A stretch of 64,000 bases of DNA from assembly GCF_900496975.1 (NCBI RefSeq), contig NZ_UFQC01000004.1:1-64000 (forward strand), in the 5' to 3' direction. Source of the stretch: Achromobacter veterisilvae (GTDB lineage Bacteria; Pseudomonadota; Gammaproteobacteria; Burkholderiales; Burkholderiaceae_B). Both the position numbers and the translations under genes were made by a program. Under the pieces are notes generated by a model that saw nothing but the letters and a program-made list of their open reading frames with translations, did not search any database and was not told the DNA's origin. Below, one piece after another: positions 26,801-34,323 of the stretch (its first letter is position 1; the number at the start of each line of letters is the position of its first letter).

Positions 26801-28102
26801 TTGCGCAACCAGCGCGTTGTGCTGTTCCGAAGTGAGTTCCAGGCCATCCTTCCTAAGATAGATATTCAATATCTCGCCGCGCTCGCCGGCATTCGGAAAA
26901 CCCACATAGAACACGTCGTCGAAGCGTCCCTTGCGCAGCAATTCAGGCGGGAGCGCCGTGATGTTGTTGGCAGTCGCGATGACGAAGACTGCGCCGCTCT
27001 TCTCTTGCATCCAGGTAAGGAAATACCCGAAGAGTCTTGATGACACTTCGGATCCGCTGCTGCTGTTCATGCCGACGAATGCTTTTTCCAGTTCGTCTAT
27101 CCAGAGAATGCACGGGCTGACGGTTTCAGCCATGGTCAAAGCGCGACGCATGTTGTGCTCGCTCTCCCCAACGTACTTCCCAAGCAACGAACCGATATCC
27201 AGACGCAATAGCGGCAGTTGGAACACGCCCGCGGCGGCCTTGGCCGTCAGGGATTTTCCGCAACCCGGCATCCCGGCGATCAATACGCCCTTGGGCGAAG
27301 GGATACCCGCAACGGCAGCCTTGTCCAGGCGGCGAAAAATCTCCGCCCGCCGGTTGAGCCAGAGCTTCAGGTTTTCCAAGCCGCCGATATCGTTGGCGCT
27401 TTCCGAGACCTTGATCATTTCCAAGACACCGCTCTTGGCGATGATCTGTTCCTTTTCTCGCTGGATCAGCGCCAGCGCAGTCTCATCGACCTGCTCGCAC
27501 TGTTGCCCCACCATGGCCAAGGCAGATCGGATCTCCTCGTGGCTCAGGCCGCTGCAGGCCGCGTTCAAGCGCTGCCGCAACGTTTCAGGGACGCGCAGTT
27601 CAAGCGCCTGGCTGACCGTATCGATCTGCGCTGCGATTTCGTCTCCCCGTGGAAGCATCAAAGGCAACAAGGTGATCTGCGCCTCAACCGAGGGGGGAAT
27701 ATGGAGCGTTTCCGATACCAGGACGACCGCCGCCTTGGCGCGATGATGCCGTTGGATGCGATTGAGCAACTGCTTCAGGCGCGCCGTAGCCAGCGGCTGA
27801 TTCTCCAGGGCGCTGCGCGCATCCTTGATGATGATCAGTTTTCCATCCAGGTCATCATCCAGCAACACCGGCAGGCTGTGAGCCAAGTCGGTGCTTGGTT
27901 CCTGGCCACCGCGGGGCTGCTTGTTGAAGAAATCGACCCAACCGTACCCCAGGTTCCATTCCTTGGGGCTGAGCTGAAGGTCGGCGGCAACGTCCGCCAT
28001 CACGGTGTCGACGCGGCTTTCTTCCCCCGATTGGATGAACAACCCCGGGTAGCCGGCGATCAGATGCCGTTTTATCTTTTCCTTGAGTTCGAGCTGGTTC
28101 AT
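23846..28102 (-). CDS. Ycf46-like AAA+ ATPase fused to a long LRV/HEAT-like repeat array
   Basis: This 1418-residue protein starts at ATG 28102 (MNQLELKEKIKRHLIAGYPG); reading frame upstream of that is shadow. Residues 1-230 resemble the N-terminal domain of Ycf46-type ATPases. The AAA+ module follows, with Walker A GMPGCGKS 277-284, Walker B ILWIDE 332-337, sensor ATANN 376-380 and Arg-finger region RKGRFDD 390-396. From about residue 515 to 1350 come about 30 degenerate repeats of 20-25 residues with pattern VRxxLAxN...Q..LA.D, matching leucine-rich-repeat-variant or HEAT-like solenoids. It starts 5 bp after the 521-residue gene, so the pair is co-translated. The repeats probably bind a protein or nucleic-acid partner. 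GC is visibly lower than in the flanks. Function unknown; a defence role is inference. Confidence 0.85.
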   Translation of the reverse strand: MNQLELKEKIKRHLIAGYPGLFIQSGEESRVDTVMADVAADLQLSPKEWNLGYGWVDFFNKQPRGGQEPSTDLAHSLPVLLDDDLDGKLIIIKDARSALENQPLATARLKQLLNRIQRHHRAKAAVVLVSETLHIPPSVEAQITLLPLMLPRGDEIAAQIDTVSQALELRVPETLRQRLNAACSGLSHEEIRSALAMVGQQCEQVDETALALIQREKEQIIAKSGVLEMIKVSESANDIGGLENLKLWLNRRAEIFRRLDKAAVAGIPSPKGVLIAGMPGCGKSLTAKAAAGVFQLPLLRLDIGSLLGKYVGESEHNMRRALTMAETVSPCILWIDELEKAFVGMNSSSGSEVSSRLFGYFLTWMQEKSGAVFVIATANNITALPPELLRKGRFDDVFYVGFPNAGERGEILNIYLRKDGLELTSEQHNALVAQCRDYAGADIQNAINEAREAAFLSETKLGFEHIESAIQRTVPLRETLREQVNKYEELFERLKLKPASKVDGLSVAQMIKMVDDPNALRRRDVARNPDCPDDLLEKLAQDPELDIRKEVYQNPNCPERLLTLRINILENHAEFDLDLLHLACMHPHAPHDLLALQFDRLKLTSDHRLLLAGRSSHDALHIRLLADKNPAIHRRLARNRALSSDVQKRLATESKSEIREDLATNETLHPYIQELLSRDGDFQVREALADLKSLAEAVQLAMTKDDNIEVRIRLAQRSHSAFLPEAVQLELAKDDPEVRRALARNESLGAGAQKTLAQDPKEDVRRDLARHPNLASATLQLLAADTESVQGELAGNRHLGATLQMKLSESEAEDVRAALADNAQLCSEVQARLARDPSVEVRRNLAANQATLDAALEILMRDENDSVRERLVRWGRTVPAIVQRHLVQDSNADILVSLAASSDLAADVQQSLSNSLPEIRRALAANRAISVQTQQQLLERGDIETRRCLAANRGLDAPLQARLAEDGDKEARRALAGNPALALPVAEKLINDVLEVQEALAGNDNLSEAQYNRLFKQGSDEVRLLLAGNPHIGEALMANILRQPLTAGAAEKLRFALARNRKLPAALQGKALALGDGSDAFLIELAGNPSLSEGAQEALSGHTSTRVREALAANEHISLKVQKILLKDEAVLVRSGLIRKDGWMDAEVERQLSEDESASVRLALAACDGLRKRTQLLLAQDSDAKVRARLVDQRGDFVFRGIGRMAQEILAQDRDEKVRYALAAYAGLVPSAQRILATDASASIRKRLAKAGSSPLFTRLSDDVQLILAKDKDTEVRLELAEQPGLSSDTQSQLAIDLDKGVRLRLLQTHDFLHPLSIPAQLRFARDPDPEIRGALIDTLFGIIDVPSAEEVYFALTEDQEEREKIIGNLMFFNRWGRASESLKDRLLKDAPAGRRASLDATAHDSEGVRDEAETGQG

Positions 28103-28107
28103 GGTCT

Positions 28108-29673
28108 TTACCAGAGCGAGGCAATAGCCGAACCAATGGACTGCAACGCACGCCCCGCCGACTCCATGGCGCGTCCGGCGCCTTGGGCAGCCTTGGATAG
28201 AAGGCCAATGGCCGTCTTGGAGACGGCCTTGCCGGCGGAATAAACCTTCTCGCCAATATGTCCGCCAGCAATACCGCCCGCCACGCCGCCGACGAAACCG
28301 CCGACCAGGGTGCCGACGGGACCGAAGACTGTGCCCAGCGCGGCGCCAAGGGCGGCGCCCTTGGTCGCCCCCATGATGGCGACAGTGGCCGTAACGGTGG
28401 TGTTGCCGATCTCGTCCAACGCGTCGGCCTGGGTGAGTTCTCCTTTGCCCAGTTTGTAAAGCACCTTGGCGTTCTGCAGTCCCACGCAGGCGATATTGGC
28501 GATCAGGCCGGCCGGCGTGTTGCGCAACGCGGCGCCGAGCCAACCGTTCTTCACTGCCACGACCAAGGCGCCGGACACCGACACTTGCGCCGCGACGTTT
28601 CCGGCCGTACGCAAGGAGCTTTCAAAAAACTCTTTCAGATCGTCGTCGACACTGGGATTTTCCCGGCCATTCAGGCTGTTCCACGCGCGTCGGCCCAATA
28701 TACGGGCGCCTTGCATGCCCGCGGCGATGCAGGCGCCTAGAAGCGCCTGCTTGCCGATCTGCTTGGCCACTTCGATGCGATTGGTGTCGTTCCATTCATA
28801 CTGGCGCGACTCCTCCCTGGCCTGCGCATCTTCCTGGAGCCGCTTTGCCTCTTCCTTGGAAAGGGGCCGGGATTGCACTCCGTCAGCTTCAATACGCTCC
28901 GTGCTATTTGGTACGTCGGCCCCGTGGCCTTCCGGCACCAGGCGCTCCTGATCCGGATAGTCGCCTCGCTCGAACAAGTTTTCAGTCTGATTGGCGTCTG
29001 AGCCATACTTGGACTGATATTTGTTGACAACATTCCCCTTGGTATCGACGATCTCGATATCCACGGAATTCAAGTCACGCGAATTGACCATTCGTGCGCG
29101 GTAACCACTACCCTTTGCCGCTGCGTCGATGTTGAACGTATCGACATGATGCTGCTCGGCAATGAAGCCGTCGAGATTCCAGTTGAGACTGACATTGCCG
29201 GTCTGCGTCATGATGACATGACGCGCGTTATAGTTGGCTTCACTAAGCGCCTGGTCGATGCCGCTGGCGTACTGCCCTACATTTGCCGACCCCGCCAGCC
29301 CCGCATTTTTCTCTATTTCGCGGGCCAGCCAGGAGGCCTTGCTCTGCCCCTTGTCCAAATGCTGCTGCAGCGATTCGCGCGAACGGTTGAAAGCGCCGGT
29401 CGATGCCATGATCTCCCGCGTGCTTTGCAGAAGCTCCTCTTCACTGCCCCATATCGCCGGGTACTTACGGAATTCATCGCTCAACCACTGTTCAAGGGGC
29501 TTTTCGCCACGCTCGTTGCAGGAAGCCACAAACGAGCTGATGAGGGCCGTGGTTTTCTCGGCGGCTTCCTTGTCTTCAAAAAACGCGTTTTCCGCCTGCG
29601 CAATCTGATCTTGCTCCAGCGCCTGTTCGTCGACGCCCTCGTCATTGCGAGGTTTTTCTACAGCTTGATTCAT
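28108..29673 (-). CDS. Uncharacterised protein with QxK nuclease-like core and glycine-zipper membrane tail
   Basis: This 521-residue protein matches no family I can name with certainty. Residues 1-150 are acidic and helical. Residues about 168-225 hold GFIAEQHHVDTFN, then NSVDIEI and NKYQSKYG; the spacing of E173, D205 and Q220-x-K222 fits the E...D...QxK pattern of Mrr-like PD-(D/E)xK nucleases. Residues about 300-410 contain hydrophobic helices, and 430-475 form a strong glycine zipper (GAALGAALGTVFGP and GGFVGGVAGGIAGG) of the kind that inserts in membranes. It lies between a WYL regulator (10 bp) and the AAA+ gene (5 bp). A nuclease or membrane-damaging effector is a hypothesis only. Confidence 0.75.
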   Translation of the reverse strand: MNQAVEKPRNDEGVDEQALEQDQIAQAENAFFEDKEAAEKTTALISSFVASCNERGEKPLEQWLSDEFRKYPAIWGSEEELLQSTREIMASTGAFNRSRESLQQHLDKGQSKASWLAREIEKNAGLAGSANVGQYASGIDQALSEANYNARHVIMTQTGNVSLNWNLDGFIAEQHHVDTFNIDAAAKGSGYRARMVNSRDLNSVDIEIVDTKGNVVNKYQSKYGSDANQTENLFERGDYPDQERLVPEGHGADVPNSTERIEADGVQSRPLSKEEAKRLQEDAQAREESRQYEWNDTNRIEVAKQIGKQALLGACIAAGMQGARILGRRAWNSLNGRENPSVDDDLKEFFESSLRTAGNVAAQVSVSGALVVAVKNGWLGAALRNTPAGLIANIACVGLQNAKVLYKLGKGELTQADALDEIGNTTVTATVAIMGATKGAALGAALGTVFGPVGTLVGGFVGGVAGGIAGGHIGEKVYSAGKAVSKTAIGLLSKAAQGAGRAMESAGRALQSIGSAIASLW

Positions 29674-29683
29674 GGGTTTGATC

Positions 29684-30571
29684 CTATTCAGACAATGTTG
29701 ACTGCAAGTAGTGATTCAGTTCGTCATGTAGCTGCTGTTGCAGCCATGAGGGCTCTACCACCCGTACATGAGGGATCCAATAGCGGAGGATCGGCAACAA
29801 TTGGTTTGGATGGTTGACCTGGCAGCGAAGCAGCAATCCGCCGTCGTCCCGCTCTTCGATCAGTTCCTGATGCGGCAGGACATGCCGGCGTTTGAAGTAG
29901 TAGGCGCCGGACCGGGCGACCCTGACCGTGACGGCCAAGCGCGACTGTCCGAACCAGACATCCTCGTCGTCGTCGATCTGGGCATGAATGCCGTCGTCGG
30001 GAATGAATGTTTCATCCAATACCTGTAGATCGGCAATCCGGTTCAGGGCAAAGCTCTTCAGCCGGCCGTCGTCGATGGCGGCCAGATACCAGACGCCCTT
30101 GTTTTGAATCAGCCGATATGGCTCAAGCAGTCGCCGGCGCCCCGTATACATCATGGCGCAGCGCCGATTGTTCTCGACGGCTCGTTTCAGTTCGCGGAAA
30201 TTCCAGACGTCGGGGCGATCCCCTTCGAAATGCGCATCCCGTACCAGCAGCCCGGACTTGCCCGATTTCAGCAGCTCCAGCCAGGACCAGTTTGGCCCGG
30301 CGGGGAACATTTTCTCGACGCCGCTTATCTGTGCAAAGACATGCAAATCGCCAGGATTCAGCCGATTGCGGTATTCGTCAGCCAGCCGATAACGGCCATC
30401 GGACAGCGGCACCACCATGTCCCCCAGGCGATTCAGGTCTCGATAGATCGTGCGTTCGCTGACACCGAAGCGCGTGGCCAGTTCCTGACGCGCCAATTGC
30501 TCTCCCAAATGCAGGAGACGGAGAATTTCCGCGAGACGCAAGGCCAGTGTGTCGTGCGTGTTGACAGCCAT
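29684..30571 (-). CDS. WYL-domain transcriptional regulator
   Basis: This 295-residue protein begins MAVNTHDTLALRLAEILRLL with an N-terminal helix-turn-helix (LATRFGVSERTIYRDLNRL). A WYL ligand-sensing domain is centred on LIQNKGVWYLAAID, and a C-terminal WCX extension follows. An in-frame upstream ATG at 30616 exists but would overlap the inverted repeat at 30614-30634. WYL repressors such as BrxR and CapW control phage-defence operons and respond to nucleotides or nucleic acid. It heads the three-gene island operon and probably controls it. Confidence 0.92.
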   Translation of the reverse strand: MAVNTHDTLALRLAEILRLLHLGEQLARQELATRFGVSERTIYRDLNRLGDMVVPLSDGRYRLADEYRNRLNPGDLHVFAQISGVEKMFPAGPNWSWLELLKSGKSGLLVRDAHFEGDRPDVWNFRELKRAVENNRRCAMMYTGRRRLLEPYRLIQNKGVWYLAAIDDGRLKSFALNRIADLQVLDETFIPDDGIHAQIDDDEDVWFGQSRLAVTVRVARSGAYYFKRRHVLPHQELIEERDDGGLLLRCQVNHPNQLLPILRYWIPHVRVVEPSWLQQQLHDELNHYLQSTLSE

Positions 30572-30613
30572 GAAACAACTCTGATGAACGTTAGCCGCGA
30601 CTCTAAAGCCCAT

Positions 30614-30634
30614 CACTGACAGGGCGTGTCAGTG
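30614..30634. promoter_or_regulatory. Inverted repeat, probable operator of the WYL regulator
   Basis: CACTGACA-GGGCG-TGTCAGTG is a perfect 8-bp inverted repeat with a 5-bp spacer, ending 43 bp upstream of the preferred WYL-gene start. BrxR/CapW-type WYL repressors are known to bind inverted repeats in their own promoters, so this is the natural candidate operator. Confidence 0.65.
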
Positions 30635-30939
30635 CTTCCAGATATCTCCCGAAACGGGGGAAGAGATAGTATGGATGACTGCTCGTGACCATCTTTATTC
30701 TGCAGCCCCGGGACTTTCACGATGAACCGCCGTTTATCCATTGGTCATGCGGGAGAGTCTTCGGCGCGAGGCTGAGCCAATCATAGCCCGGGGGATAATC
30801 TAACTAATCCCACACAAAAGCCGCATTTAATGGCGTTTATTCACGGTTATCTATCTACGCAGCGAGAGACACGGCCACGGAAATCGCGCGGCGGCGCCTG
30901 CGGAGAAAAAAATGGGAGGCAGGCCGCAAACTCGGCGAT
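30635..30939. other. Intergenic stretch upstream of the WYL operon, no gene seen
   Basis: This AT-richer stretch should carry the promoter of the WYL-led operon. The part around 30795-30855 is the most AT-rich. I see no tRNA, repeat pair or credible coding sequence in it. Confidence 0.4.
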
Positions 30940-31089
30940 TCACTTTCTGAGATAGGATTTCTCCCCGCTGCCTGAATAGCAGAAGGTACCGCCTCGCGGT
31001 CCAGTGCAGTATTGCCCATCCCGGCAGCTACATGCGCCGCTGGTGCTGGCGGCTGGAGACTTGGACGTGAGCGGAATTGTAGTCTGACA
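30940..31089 (-). pseudogene. 3' remnant of a gene ending in a TGPRGG-type basic cassette
   Basis: The frame is open from 31089 to the stop at 30940 but has no start codon. Its translation ends GACSCRDGQYCTGPRGGTFC followed by a short tail YSGSGEKSYLRK. The pattern C.C.DG..CTGPRGG..C...G.KSY.R is a recurrent small C-terminal cassette (PBCV-basic-adaptor-like) found on short secreted or nuclease-like proteins. The upstream part is missing, and a stop (TAG) precedes the frame at about 31090. It looks like the truncated tail of a gene lost when neighbouring DNA was rearranged. Confidence 0.45.
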
Positions 31090-31103
31090 CTATTATTGAA
31101 GCC

Positions 31104-31547
31104 CTACCAGGCCAGATAGAACATCGCCTTGGCCAGCACCACGATGGCCACCATGTGGCAAAACACGCTGATGTGCAGCCGCCGCTGCAATTCCCCGGTC
31201 AAGCGCTTGCGCCTGGCCTGCACCAGGGCGGTGACGACATGCGCCAGCACGCTGAGGGCCAGCGCGATCTTGAGGGTCAGCAGGATGCCGAAGGGCGAAC
31301 TGGCCGGGCTGGCGAGCGCGCCGCGGTACTGCCAGGCCAGGCCCAGGCCGGCCAGGTACAGCACCAGCACGGCCCAGGGAACCACCGAGCGCACGCGCGG
31401 GCCGAGCTGGCCGCCCAGCGCCCTGCGCACGTCCGGAGGCAGGCGCCGGTGCACGGGTTCCAGGAACAGCACCTCGAAGGTGACGGTGCCGACGAAGACG
31501 AAGGCGGCCAGAAGGTGCAGGATCAGCAGCAGGGGATAGGTATTCAT
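31104..31547 (-). CDS. CopD-like four-helix membrane protein (copy 1)
   Basis: This 147-residue integral membrane protein has about four hydrophobic helices, beginning MNTYPLLLILHLLAAFVFVG. Conserved His residues (LILHLLAA, VLAHVVTAL, FCHMVAIV) could bind copper or haem, as in CopD-type proteins. It is nearly the same length as, and clearly homologous to, the protein at 33838-34281; both end in HISVFCHMV.IV.LAK.MF.L.W. It is the last gene of a leftward operon containing a TonB receptor and an ABC transporter. Function is inferred only from family: metal handling at the inner membrane. Confidence 0.78.
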   Translation of the reverse strand: MNTYPLLLILHLLAAFVFVGTVTFEVLFLEPVHRRLPPDVRRALGGQLGPRVRSVVPWAVLVLYLAGLGLAWQYRGALASPASSPFGILLTLKIALALSVLAHVVTALVQARRKRLTGELQRRLHISVFCHMVAIVVLAKAMFYLAW

Positions 31548-31632
31548 GGCTGGAAAGCTCCGTTGCCCTTGATTGTCTCACCCAGGCGGAACGCCTGGGG
31601 ATGAGATACATCAAGCCGGCCAGCCCCGTTTG

Positions 31633-33762
31633 CTAAAACCGGTATGCCACCCCGGCACTGAACGAGCGTCCGTTGCCCGGCAGGAAGATCGGCATGACGG
31701 GCGTGGCGGTGTTGCGGATGGCGTAGCTGCTGGCATAGGTCTTGTCCGTCAGGTTGTCCGCCTGCACGTATCCGCTCCAGTGCGCGTCATGCTCGTAGGC
31801 CACCTTGAAACCCAGCAGCGCATAGGCGTTCTGCTGCGTGCCCGGCGCGTTCGCGTGGTTGGTCTCGGTGTCGCTCATCAGCCAGCGCAGGTTCGGGCCG
31901 AAACGCCAGCCGCCCAGGCGGTACATCACCTCGGCGCTGAGCAGGTGGCGCGGCACGCCGGCGATGCGGTTGCCCTGGTATTCGCCGCTGCGGAAGCGGA
32001 AGTCGCTGAAGGTGTAGGCGATACGGTAGTCGAACAGTCCTTCGCCGGGCGAGGGCAGGCTGCCGCTGATGCCGGCTTCGATGCCCTGGTGCCGGGTGCG
32101 GCCCGCGTAGTTGTAGGTGCCGGCGGGCGTGCCGTTGGCGTTGGTGACGGACATGAGTTCGTCTTCGACGTTGCTGCGGTACAGCGACATGGTCCAGTTC
32201 AGGTCGCGGCCCGCGACGTTGAAGCTGCCGTCTCCGCCGATTTCATAGGTGAGCGCCCGTTGCAGGTCGAGCTTGCTCATGGAGGTGACGGCGCTGGCGG
32301 GGTTCATGGGAGCGGGAACTTCGCCGTTGACGATTTCCCAGAAGGTGGGCGCTTCGTTGCTGCGGCTGACGTTGGCGTACCAGCGCTGCGTGGCCGCCGG
32401 CCGCCAGACGATGCCGCCGCGCGGCGTGGCGTAGTCCCAGTCCTGGTCCAGGCTCTTGCCGGTATTGCGCTCGCGCGCGTCGCGCACGGCCTGGGTGTAC
32501 TTCAAATCGCCGACCAGGCTGAGCTGGTCCGTGACGTGCCAGTCCACGCCGACCAGCGCGCTGCGGTTCTCGGCCTTGAGGTCATAGGCGCCGAAGCGCT
32601 GCAGGCGGCTGCCGTCGGCGGGGCGGATGGCGTACAGGTCGCGGTCCATGTCGCTGCGCTGCCAGTCCAGGGCAACGCGATAGTCCACGCTGCCCGCCTT
32701 GCCGGCCAGTTGCCACATGAGGCCGTAGGTATCGCCGTCGGTCACGTTGGCGACCTGCGGATTGGTGAAATCGTCGTTGGTGCGCTGCCAGTAGATGCCG
32801 GCCGTCTGGTTCAGGGCATCGGTGCCCCAGTAGCTGCGGTTGGCGATGCGGAACTGGCTGGTGTCGCGGTGGGGATCGCGCTTGTAGACGTTGTTGGACA
32901 GGTCCTGCGGCGTATTGCCGTCGCCGAGCACGCTGCGGGGATCTTCGTACATGCGCGCCTTCGGGATGGGCTGCGGGATGTCGAACTTCAGATCCGTGTA
33001 CGACAGGTACGTGCGGTTCTCGAAGGTGCCCCGGCGAAAGCCCAGGTTGCCCTGGAAGCTGGAGCGCTCGGACGAGGAATGGTGGCGGTAGCCGTCCGAC
33101 TTGTCATAGCCGAAACTGAAGCGGCCGTCCATGCGTTCGTCCTCGAAACCCTTGGACAGCGTGAGGCTGCGCGTTCCGAAGCTGCCGCCGCCCAGGCGGA
33201 TGACGTCGCTCTGCACGCCGGTCAGGGACTGGAAGTCGACTTCGCCTCCCAGCGTGCTGGCGCCGGGCGACAGCGCGTTGGCGCCGCGCCGCACGGTGAC
33301 CAGGCCGGCGTTGCGCGGCTCGAGCAGGCTGATGATGAAGGATCCGTCGGCATCGTTGAGCGGCAAGCCGTCCTGCATGAGCAGGATGCCGCGGCTCAGG
33401 GGATTGCTCTGGATGCCGGAGCCGCGGATGTTCAGGCGCGGCTGGTCCAGCCCGCCGAAGAACTCCTGCACGACGACGCCGGGCTGGTAGTCCAGCGCGT
33501 CGCGCAAGGTGATCAGGCGCACTTCCTGCTGGGGCTGGATCAGGTTGGTGCCGCCGGGCACCGTTTTCAGTTCGGCCGCGGCCTGCTGCGGGCCGGGGTC
33601 CAGGGCGCGCGTCAGGGAATCGCCGGACACCACCACGGGGGCCAGCGAAGGCACGGCCTGCGGGGCCGGGGCTTGCGCGGTTTGCTGGGCGTAGGCCGAC
33701 GACAGCCCGAGGGCGCCGAGGGCTAGGCTGGACGCCAATTGGCGCAGGACGAAGGACGTCAT
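31633..33762 (-). CDS. TonB-dependent outer-membrane receptor
   Basis: This 709-residue receptor has signal peptide MTSFVLRQLASSLALGALGL, ending AYAQ, a plug domain with LRDALDYQPGVVVQEFFGG and NIRGSGIQSNP, and a barrel ending in AYRF. It lacks the STN domain, so it transports without FecR-type signalling. It lies between two CopD-like paralogues and downstream of an ABC transporter in one apparent operon. The ligand is probably a metal complex or metallophore. A Fur-like site lies upstream of the first gene of this operon. Confidence 0.95.
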   Translation of the reverse strand: MTSFVLRQLASSLALGALGLSSAYAQQTAQAPAPQAVPSLAPVVVSGDSLTRALDPGPQQAAAELKTVPGGTNLIQPQQEVRLITLRDALDYQPGVVVQEFFGGLDQPRLNIRGSGIQSNPLSRGILLMQDGLPLNDADGSFIISLLEPRNAGLVTVRRGANALSPGASTLGGEVDFQSLTGVQSDVIRLGGGSFGTRSLTLSKGFEDERMDGRFSFGYDKSDGYRHHSSSERSSFQGNLGFRRGTFENRTYLSYTDLKFDIPQPIPKARMYEDPRSVLGDGNTPQDLSNNVYKRDPHRDTSQFRIANRSYWGTDALNQTAGIYWQRTNDDFTNPQVANVTDGDTYGLMWQLAGKAGSVDYRVALDWQRSDMDRDLYAIRPADGSRLQRFGAYDLKAENRSALVGVDWHVTDQLSLVGDLKYTQAVRDARERNTGKSLDQDWDYATPRGGIVWRPAATQRWYANVSRSNEAPTFWEIVNGEVPAPMNPASAVTSMSKLDLQRALTYEIGGDGSFNVAGRDLNWTMSLYRSNVEDELMSVTNANGTPAGTYNYAGRTRHQGIEAGISGSLPSPGEGLFDYRIAYTFSDFRFRSGEYQGNRIAGVPRHLLSAEVMYRLGGWRFGPNLRWLMSDTETNHANAPGTQQNAYALLGFKVAYEHDAHWSGYVQADNLTDKTYASSYAIRNTATPVMPIFLPGNGRSFSAGVAYRF

Positions 33763-33837
33763 GGGAGAGCTTCCATGTAGAGCGGGAAATGGGCTGGAGA
33801 AAGGGTCTGTAGCGCGGACTGGACCGCGCGGGCCGGT

Positions 33838-34281
33838 TTACCAGGACAGATGGAACATGGTCTTGGCCAGCAGCACGATGCCGACCATGTGACAGAACAC
33901 GCTGATGTGCACCCGCCTGCGCACCGCGCCGCGCAGGCGCTGGCGGCGCGCCAGCGTCATGGCGATGACGACGTGGATCAGCACGCTGGTGGCAAGCGCG
34001 ATCTTGATCGACAGCAGCAGGCCGAAAGGCGAACTGCCCGGGCTCGCGAGCGCGGCGCGGTGTTGCCAGGCCATGCCCAGGCCGGCCAGGTACAGCACCA
34101 GCACGGCCCAGGGCACGACGGCGCGCACGCGCGGGCCAAGCTGCGCGCCCAGCGCCTTGCGCACCTCGACGGGCAGCCGCTTCTGCACGGGCTCCATGAA
34201 CAGCACCTCGAAAGTGACGGTGCCTACGAAAATGAAGGCGGCGAACAGATGCACGACCAGCAGGAAGGGATAGGAATTCAT
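33838..34281 (-). CDS. CopD-like four-helix membrane protein (copy 2)
   Basis: This 147-residue paralogue of the 31104-31547 protein is collinear with it throughout (MNSYPFLLVVHLFAAFIFVG at the start, FCHMVGIVLLAKTMFHLSW at the end). The two copies bracket the TonB receptor, which suggests that a receptor-plus-membrane-protein unit was partly duplicated. Its product should sit in the inner membrane with four helices and conserved His residues. It starts about 40 bp after the ABC ATPase stop. Confidence 0.78.
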   Translation of the reverse strand: MNSYPFLLVVHLFAAFIFVGTVTFEVLFMEPVQKRLPVEVRKALGAQLGPRVRAVVPWAVLVLYLAGLGMAWQHRAALASPGSSPFGLLLSIKIALATSVLIHVVIAMTLARRQRLRGAVRRRVHISVFCHMVGIVLLAKTMFHLSW

Positions 34282-34323
34282 AGCGATACTCCAATGTCGG
34301 AAACAGGAAGTCGGGCCGGCGTC

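Noticed and set aside
30617-31103. Search for a tRNA or attachment site at the island edge
   Set aside because: No cloverleaf-like sequence or direct repeat pair with the other edge was recognised.
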